NCBI GenBank assembly: GCA_035519355.1
Contig: DATIWM010000267.1
Span: 1 to 6,386 of the forward strand
Direction: 5' to 3'
Source of the DNA: DAOMFB01 sp035519355
Lineage (GTDB): Bacteria > Acidobacteriota > Thermoanaerobaculia > UBA5066
DNA length: 6,386 nucleotides
In this document: positions 1 through 4,660 of the stretch, one piece after another
How positions within the stretch are numbered: the first letter of the stretch is position 1
Layout: each line of letters starts with the position of its first letter
The notes under the pieces: generated by a model
Databases searched by the model: none
The model's input: only the letters and a program-made list of their open reading frames with translations
Told to the model about the DNA's origin: nothing
Made by a program: the position numbers and the translations under genes

Positions 1-1
1 C

Positions 2-350
2 GCAAAGGAACGTTCCCGAATCGAGGAGCGTCAGACCTATCTGCGCGACCTCATTGCACGCGAGCCGGAGCTTCGAGCGAAGGCCGCCGAGGGCGTTCTG
101 GGCCTGCCGATCGTGTTCTCGCCCAGTCCCGTGGGAGCCGCTGGCTTGGAGGATCCTGGAACACGGCTTGCGCTGGCTCTAGCGGCCTCCGGCAACGGCG
201 TCGAGCTGGTTTTCGAGGCCGAAGCGGTCGGCGACGATGCGGCGGCCGCACTGGCGGTGCAGCTTTCGACGTTTGCCGAGGGCCTCGCATCGCGGCCCGA
301 TCTCCCGGTCGGGAAGATTCCGCTCCTGACCGGCGACGAGCGCCGGCGCC
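2..350 (+). other. C-terminal remnant of a condensation domain and C-A linker
   Basis: Only the last part of a C domain is inside the window; the HHxxxDG catalytic motif lies upstream. Placing the linker motif IPLLTGDERR (317-346) against LPLMTEAERR of the second gene aligns the preceding residues with the C-terminal half of a C domain. The sequence is unusually divergent: where the second gene has the familiar PIFQVLFILQN, this one reads roughly LPIVFSPSP, and the usual KFDL and YATDLFD motifs are replaced by RLAL and FEAEAVGDD. It may be a specialised C domain, for example a starter type or one accepting a polyketide. The class cannot be decided from this fragment. Confidence 0.7.
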
Positions 351-3300
351 TCCTGATCGACTGGAATCAGACGCAGCGGGGCTTTCCGCAGGACCGCACG
401 ATTCCCGACCGGATCGAGGAGCAGGTCGGGAAAACGCCCGACGCCGTTGCCGTGGTTTGCGGGGAGGAGTCGCTGACCTATCGCGAGCTCGACTCCCGCG
501 CCAACCGGCTGGCTGCCCATCTGCAGAAGCTCGGAGTGGGGCCCGAGGAGCTTGTCGGCATCTGCCTCGATCGGTCCTTGGACCTGATCGTGGGGCTGCT
601 TGGGGTCCTGAAGGCCGGTGGAGCCTATGTGCCGCTCGACCCGGAGTATCCCTGGGAGCGCCTGACGGTGATGCTGGAGGACGCCCGGCCGCGCGTTCTG
701 CTCACCCAAGAGCGTCTCCGCGCGCGCCTGCCTTCGACGTCGGCTCACGTCCTCTGTCTCGACTCGGGATGGGAGGAGATTGCCCGCGAGCCCGCCGGGC
801 CAGTCTCACGCCGTCTCTCGCCGGAGAACCTCGCCTACGTTCTCTTCACGTCCGGATCGACCGGGCGCCCGAAGGGGGTCATGGTCACGCATCGAAACGT
901 CGTCAACTTCTTCGGCGCGATGGACGAACGGCTCGGGACAGCCGCGGGAGTCTGGCTCGCCATCACCACCGTTTCGTTCGACATCTCCGTGCTCGAGCTC
1001 TTCTGGACCTTGACGCGGGGTTTCCGCGTCGTCCTTCAGAGGCGCGAGGTCACGGCTGCCTTGCCCGGAAAACGCCGCGATCGGACGGCGCGCCGAGTCG
1101 ACTTCAGCTTGTTCTACTTCGCAAGCGACGCGGGCGAGTCGGCAGGAGAGGGGTATCGCCTCCTGCTCGAAGGCGCGCGCTTTGCCGACACGCACGATTT
1201 CGCGGCGGTCTGGACGCCGGAGCGGCACTTCCACGCCTTCGGGGGACTCTTCCCCAACCCCTCCGTGACGGGGGCCGCGGTGGCGGCCGTGACCCGGCGC
1301 GTGGCGGTGCGCGCGGGAAGCGTCGTGATGCCGCTCCACAACCCGCTGCGGGTGGCCGAAGAGTGGGCGGTGGTGGACAACCTGTCCGGGGGCCGCGTCG
1401 GCATCGCCTTCGCCTCCGGTTGGCACGCCAACGACTTCGCCTTCGCTCCCGGGAGTTACGCCGACCGCAAGCGCGTGACGTTCGCGGGGTTGGAGACGGT
1501 TCGGAGACTCTGGCGAGGGGAGACGGTTCCGGCGCGGTCCGGAGACGAAAAGGAGATCGCCGTCCGGGTGCTTCCGCCTCCCGTGCAGCGGGAGCTGCCC
1601 TTCTGGGTCACCACGGCCGGAAACGTCGAGACGTTTCGCGAGGCGGGGCAGATCGGCGCGAACGTCTTGACGAATCTGCTCGGCCAGGACGTCGAGGAGC
1701 TCGCGCGGAAGATTTCGGCCTACCGGCAGGCCCGGCGCGAGGCCGATCATCGGGGCGAGGGAATCGTTACGGTGATGGTTCACACGTATCTCGGCACGGA
1801 CGCGGCGGCGGTGCGGGAGCGCGTGCGGGCTCCCTTCTCTCGCTACCTCGCGAGCTCTTTCGATTTGATCAAGATGGCCCCGTGGGCGTTCCCGGCTTTT
1901 CGCCAGCCCTCCAAGGCCAGCTCGGACGGTCCGGCGTTCGACGCCGAAGGATTCACGTCGGAGGACATGGACGCGTTGATCGCCCACGCCTTCGAGCGTT
2001 ATTTCGAGACGGCCGGCCTCTTCGGAACCCCGGACTCCTGCCTGCCGATGGTCGAACGCCTGCGCGAGATTGGCGTGGACGAGTTCGCCTGCCTGATCGA
2101 CTTCGGCGTGGACACGGATTCGGTGCTGGAGAGCCTGCGCCACCTCGACGCGCTACGCCAACGATGCGTTTCCTTGTCGGCCGAGGACTCGGATGAGTCG
2201 ATCGCCGCCCAGATCCGCCGACATGGCGTTACTCACCTGCAGTGCACGCCGTCTTTTGCCGGCCTGCTCGTGTCGGATCCCGAGTCGCGGGACGCCCTTG
2301 GCTCTCTTCGGAAGCTCCTCGTGGGGGGTGAGGCCTTGTCGGAGAAGCTCGCAGGGGAGCTGTGCCGCGCCGTAGCGGGAGAGATTCACAACATGTACGG
2401 TCCGACGGAGACGACGGTCTGGTCCACGGCTTCCCGAGTCGGCCAGGAGGGCTCGGTCACGATCGGCCGGCCGATCGCGAATACGGAGGTCTTCATCCTG
2501 GACCGGAACCTCGAACCGACACCCGTCGGAGTGCCGGGCGAGATCTACATCGGGGGTGCCGGCGTCGCCCGAGGGTACTTGCACCGTCCCGATTTGACCG
2601 CCGAGAGGTTCGTTCCGCATCCCTTTTCCACCGAGCCCGGTGCGCGGCTCTATCGGACGGGCGACCGAGGACGCTATCGAGCCGACGGGCGGATCGAGTT
2701 TCTCGGCAGAGCCGACGACCAGGTCAAGATTCGCGGGCATCGGGTCGAGCCGAGGGAGATCGAGGCCGTCCTGGCCAAGCACCCGGAGGTTGCCGAAGGA
2801 GCCGTGGTCGCCCGCGACGACGGCACCGGCCTCGGGCTGGTGGCCTACTTCGTGCCCCGTGTGGAGAGCGGATCCGGCGGTGCAGGCGCCGTCGTCGGCG
2901 CCTGGCGCCAGGTGTGGGACGAGACCTACCGCGGCGCCGGTTCCTCGACGACGGCCGAAACCGCTCCGTTCGAGACCGTCGGCTGGCGGAGTAGCGCCAC
3001 GGGAGAGCCCATTTCTGCCGAGGAGATGCGGGAGTGGGTCGATGGCACAGTGGGTCGCGTGCTCGCGCTCGGACCCCGCCGCGTCCTCGAGATCGGGTGC
3101 GGAACGGGGCTCTTGCTGTCTCGAATCGCGCCCAAGTGCGAGCGTTACGAGGGATCCGACTTCTCTTCCGTTGGGCTCGAATGGCTCGAGCGCCAGGTCC
3201 AGGCGAGGGGGAGCGTCCTCTCGAACGTTTCCCTCGCGCAGCGGCCGGCAGACGATTTCGCGGACGTGGCGGAGGGGTCGGTGGATACCGTCATCCTGAA

Positions 3301-4660
3301 TTCCGTCGTCCAATACTTTCCGAGCGCGGAGTACCTCCTTCGAGTCCTGGAGGGCGCCGTCCGGTCTGTCGGGGCCCGCGGCTCAATCCTCGTCGGTGAC
3401 GTTCGGAGTCTTCCGCTGTGGAAGGCCTTCCAGGCCTCGGTCGAGCTCGACCGGGCCCCCGGCTCTCTCTCTCGCGAGGCATGGCGCGAGCGGGTGGAGC
3501 GAGCCATGTCGCGCGAGGAAGAGCTCCTCGTCGATCCAGACTTCTTCCGAAGTCTGCCGCGGGTCTTTCCCCAGATCCGTCAAGTACAAGTCTGGGCCAA
3601 ACGGGGCCGTCACGAGAACGAACTGACGTGTTTTCGCTATGACGTGATCCTGAGAATCGGGGAAGAGATCATCCAGCCCGACGACGCCCTGCAGCTCGAC
3701 TGGGTACGGGATGTCGTGACGTTGCCCGGGCTTCGCGAGCGGCTCGGCAAGGAGAAGCCCGCCGGCCTCGTCGCTCGGGCCGTGCCCGACTCGCGGCTCC
3801 GGAGGGCGATGGAGTTGACGAAGTGGCTCGAGAACGGGAGTGGGCCCGCCTCGGTCGGGGCCATGCGGGAGGCCATCGAGCGACTCGACGGCGACGGAGT
3901 GGATCCAGAGAATCTATGGAGTCTGGGCCGGGAGAGCGGCTACGATGTGGAGCTAGTTCCGACGCGAGACACGCCTGGATTCCTGGACGCGATCTTGCGA
4001 CGCACGGACATTGCGGGCAGCGCCGCGAGGGTCTCCTCTGCGCCGCCTTCCGGCCGGCAATCGTCCCTACCTCCGGAAGTCTGGGAAGAGTTCACGAACC
4101 GGCCCGCTCGAGCGAAGGGCTCGGGCTCAGGCGGAGGCGCTGATCTGGAGAGGCGCTTACGGTCGTTCCTCGAACGCCGCTTGCCGTCCTACATGGTGCC
4201 GTCCCGCTTCTTGCGGATGTCTGAGCTGCCGCGGACCCCCAACGGCAAGCTCGATCGAAAATCGCTTCCGCCCCCGGCGGAGATCCCGTCCGAAGCCGAT
4301 GCGACCTTCGTCCCCCCTCGCAATCCCATCGAAGAGGTCGTGGCGGAGATCTGTGCCGAGGTGCTGGGTCTCGATCGTGTGGACGTTACGGCGAACTTCT
4401 TCGAGCTCGGGGGACACTCGCTGCTCGCGACGCAGGCCATCTCCAGGCTCCGGGACTCGTTCCAGACCGAGCTGCCATTGCGAGTGATTTTCGAGTCCCC
4501 GACCGTTGAGGCGCTCGCACGGGAGATCGCTGGCCGCGAGAGCGAGCCCGGCCGCAGCGAGCGGATTGCGCGAGTTCTCCAAAGGCTGGAGTCCATGTCC
4601 GACGGCGAAGTGCTCGCGGCCCTTGCGAAGAAGGGAAGGGGTGAGGAGCTGTCGCGATGA
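2..4660 (+). CDS. NRPS (5' partial): C(tail)-A[LLM, nMT inserted]-PCP, predicted glycine-activating
   Basis: Modular nonribosomal peptide synthetase acting in the cytoplasm. The frame is open from the first complete codon of the window, so the true start lies upstream; the GTG at 113 is an internal Val inside the C domain. Counting residues from position 2: C-domain tail about 1-115; A1 LTYREL 158; A2 LKAGG 203; A3 TSGSTGRPKG 283; A4 FDIS 326; luciferase-like monooxygenase about 366-720; A5 MYGPTETT 798; A6 GEIYIGG 846; A7 YRTGD 884; A8 GRADDQVKIRG 902; methyltransferase about 968-1334; A9 LPSYMVP 1394; A10 NGKLDR 1414; PCP with GGHSL, Ser 1473; tail to 1552. The spacing from A4 Asp to the residue matching GrsA 278 is 420 against 43 in GrsA, and from the 331 equivalent to the A10 Lys it is 609 against 186. 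This places about 377 and 423 extra residues at the two insertion points. The specificity residues read DILQLGMVWK, close to the glycine code. There is no thioesterase, reductase or epimerase domain. The stop codon overlaps the start of the next NRPS gene, indicating one operon. NRPS identity is certain; the exact chemistry is inferred. Confidence 0.97.
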   Translation, partial: AKERSRIEERQTYLRDLIAREPELRAKAAEGVLGLPIVFSPSPVGAAGLEDPGTRLALALAASGNGVELVFEAEAVGDDAAAALAVQLSTFAEGLASRPDLPVGKIPLLTGDERRRLLIDWNQTQRGFPQDRTIPDRIEEQVGKTPDAVAVVCGEESLTYRELDSRANRLAAHLQKLGVGPEELVGICLDRSLDLIVGLLGVLKAGGAYVPLDPEYPWERLTVMLEDARPRVLLTQERLRARLPSTSAHVLCLDSGWEEIAREPAGPVSRRLSPENLAYVLFTSGSTGRPKGVMVTHRNVVNFFGAMDERLGTAAGVWLAITTVSFDISVLELFWTLTRGFRVVLQRREVTAALPGKRRDRTARRVDFSLFYFASDAGESAGEGYRLLLEGARFADTHDFAAVWTPERHFHAFGGLFPNPSVTGAAVAAVTRRVAVRAGSVVMPLHNPLRVAEEWAVVDNLSGGRVGIAFASGWHANDFAFAPGSYADRKRVTFAGLETVRRLWRGETVPARSGDEKEIAVRVLPPPVQRELPFWVTTAGNVETFREAGQIGANVLTNLLGQDVEELARKISAYRQARREADHRGEGIVTVMVHTYLGTDAAAVRERVRAPFSRYLASSFDLIKMAPWAFPAFRQPSKASSDGPAFDAEGFTSEDMDALIAHAFERYFETAGLFGTPDSCLPMVERLREIGVDEFACLIDFGVDTDSVLESLRHLDALRQRCVSLSAEDSDESIAAQIRRHGVTHLQCTPSFAGLLVSDPESRDALGSLRKLLVGGEALSEKLAGELCRAVAGEIHNMYGPTETTVWSTASRVGQEGSVTIGRPIANTEVFILDRNLEPTPVGVPGEIYIGGAGVARGYLHRPDLTAERFVPHPFSTEPGARLYRTGDRGRYRADGRIEFLGRADDQVKIRGHRVEPREIEAVLAKHPEVAEGAVVARDDGTGLGLVAYFVPRVESGSGGAGAVVGAWRQVWDETYRGAGSSTTAETAPFETVGWRSSATGEPISAEEMREWVDGTVGRVLALGPRRVLEIGCGTGLLLSRIAPKCERYEGSDFSSVGLEWLERQVQARGSVLSNVSLAQRPADDFADVAEGSVDTVILNSVVQYFPSAEYLLRVLEGAVRSVGARGSILVGDVRSLPLWKAFQASVELDRAPGSLSREAWRERVERAMSREEELLVDPDFFRSLPRVFPQIRQVQVWAKRGRHENELTCFRYDVILRIGEEIIQPDDALQLDWVRDVVTLPGLRERLGKEKPAGLVARAVPDSRLRRAMELTKWLENGSGPASVGAMREAIERLDGDGVDPENLWSLGRESGYDVELVPTRDTPGFLDAILRRTDIAGSAARVSSAPPSGRQSSLPPEVWEEFTNRPARAKGSGSGGGADLERRLRSFLERRLPSYMVPSRFLRMSELPRTPNGKLDRKSLPPPAEIPSEADATFVPPRNPIEEVVAEICAEVLGLDRVDVTANFFELGGHSLLATQAISRLRDSFQTELPLRVIFESPTVEALAREIAGRESEPGRSERIARVLQRLESMSDGEVLAALAKKGRGEELSR
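1097..2160 (+). other. Luciferase-like FMN-dependent monooxygenase domain (MupA/Atu3671 type) inserted between A4 and A5
   Basis: About 355 residues with the look of the natural-product luciferase-like monooxygenase family (TIGR04020-type). It begins with VDFSLFYFAS (1097) and continues with YRLLLEGARFAD, WTPERHFHAFGG (1211), NPSVTGAA, RVAVRAGSVV, LSGGRVGIAFASGWH (about 1382-1426) and FWVTTAGNVETF. It closes with a TIM-barrel-like C-terminal stretch containing FGTPDSC and DEFACLIDFG. The domain looks full length, with no stop or frameshift. Members use reduced FMN and O2, with FMNH2 supplied by a separate reductase; none is encoded here. Known relatives embedded in A domains at this site, such as MtaG and MelG in myxothiazol/melithiazol synthesis, act on carrier-bound glycine. 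Relatives in microginin-type enzymes instead oxidise the acyl chain. The family call is firm; the oxidised position is inferred. Confidence 0.92.
2903..4003 (+). other. SAM-dependent N-methyltransferase domain inserted between A8 and A9
   Basis: About 367 residues located after A8 and the AYFVP strand and before LPSYMVP (A9), the classic site for NRPS N-methyltransferases. It opens with WRQVWDETYRG, then GWRSSATGEPIS and an EEMREW helix. The SAM-binding motif I is VLEIGCGTGLLL (3083-3118). Further hallmarks are TVILNSVVQYFP (about 3287-3322), GDVRSLPLWKAF (about 3398), and NELTCFRYDV (3617-3646), near the end of the Rossmann core. These are the signature blocks of nMT domains from cyanobacterial and myxobacterial synthetases. 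It would methylate the alpha-amino group of the PCP-bound amino acid, giving a sarcosyl thioester if glycine is loaded. All visible motifs are intact, so it is predicted to be active. Confidence 0.92.
4313..4535 (+). other. Peptidyl carrier protein (thiolation) domain
   Basis: This four-helix carrier domain starts at PPRNPIEEVVAEI and contains FFELGGHSLLATQ. Serine codon 4418-4420 is the predicted attachment point of the 4'-phosphopantetheine arm. It carries the amino acid loaded by the interrupted A domain and presents it to the monooxygenase, to the methyltransferase and to the flanking C domains. The motif is canonical and the domain is complete (PTVEALA at its end). Confidence 0.95.
4536..4657 (+). 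other. C-terminal tail after the PCP, possible subunit-docking region
   Basis: About 40 residues follow the PCP. They contain RIARVLQRLESMSDGEVLAALA, the amphipathic helix often seen after a terminal carrier domain. A charged end (KKGRGEELSR) follows. Because the polypeptide stops here and the next module is on a separate protein, this tail is a candidate for recognition of the N-terminus of the second synthetase. No thioesterase is present. The docking role is inferred from position only. Confidence 0.5.
4643..4660 (+). promoter_or_regulatory. Ribosome binding site and ATGA stop/start overlap
   Basis: GAGGAG (4643-4648) lies 8 bases before ATG at 4657. That ATG overlaps the TGA stop (4658-4660) of the upstream gene. 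The good Shine-Dalgarno match and the ATGA arrangement fix the start of the second gene and indicate translational coupling, which would keep the two synthetases at similar levels. Confidence 0.85.

Larger units (their letters stand above)
395..4275 (+). other. Adenylation domain split in three (A1-A4 / A5-A8 / A9-A10), predicted Gly specificity
   Basis: This domain activates an amino acid as the acyl-AMP and loads it on the following PCP. All ten core motifs are present: A1 at 473, A2 at 608, A3 (phosphate-binding loop) at 848-877, A4 at 977, A5 at 2393, A6 at 2537, A7 at 2651, A8 at 2705, A9 at 4181 and A10 at 4241 with the catalytic Lys codon at 4247. Specificity residues by alignment to GrsA-Phe numbering: Asp, Ile, Leu (codons 980, 983, 992), Gln (2240), Leu and Gly (2318, 2324), Met (2393), Val and Trp (2417, 2420), Lys (4247). 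The string DILQLGMVWK matches the glycine signature I know (DILQLGLIWK-like) apart from conservative changes. A8 ends in RVEPREIE rather than the common RIELGEIE, a small deviation. The interruptions lie between A4 and A5 and between A8 and A9. Confidence 0.9.

Noticed and set aside
113..115. GTG at 113 as the start codon of the large NRPS
   Set aside because: The same frame is open and codes for C-domain-like protein from position 2, and there is no ribosome binding site before 113. The gene clearly starts upstream of the window.
806..2143. Long minus-strand open frame (445 codons) opposite the LLM region
   Set aside because: Arg/Gly/Pro/His-rich translation with no recognisable domain, lying entirely antisense to well-conserved A and LLM motifs. 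It is a typical shadow frame of high-GC coding DNA.
457..2196. Second long + strand open frame (579 codons) in another phase
   Set aside because: Extremely Arg/Gly/Ala-rich low-information translation, fully overlapping the conserved NRPS frame. It is a GC-driven shadow.
1013..2220. LLM region as a separate inserted gene or mobile element disrupting the NRPS
   Set aside because: The insert is in frame at both ends, has no stop codons, terminal repeats or target duplication that I can see, and sits at the known A4-A5 insertion site. It is a fused domain, not a disruption.
2153..3313. Minus-strand open frame (386 codons) opposite A5-A8 and the nMT start
   Set aside because: No domain or motif, and antisense to intact A-domain and SAM-binding motifs; a shadow.
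2903..4003. Methyltransferase as a C- or O-methylating domain
   Set aside because: Location between A8 and A9, together with the GWRSSATGEPI, LNSVVQYFP and NELTCFRYDV blocks, is the pattern of N-methyltransferases. O-methylating inserts and polyketide C-methyltransferases differ in position and motifs.
4536..4660. Thioesterase or reductase release domain at the end of the first synthetase
   Set aside because: Only about 40 residues follow the PCP, with no GxSxG or NAD(P)-binding motif. The chain must be passed on or released in trans.
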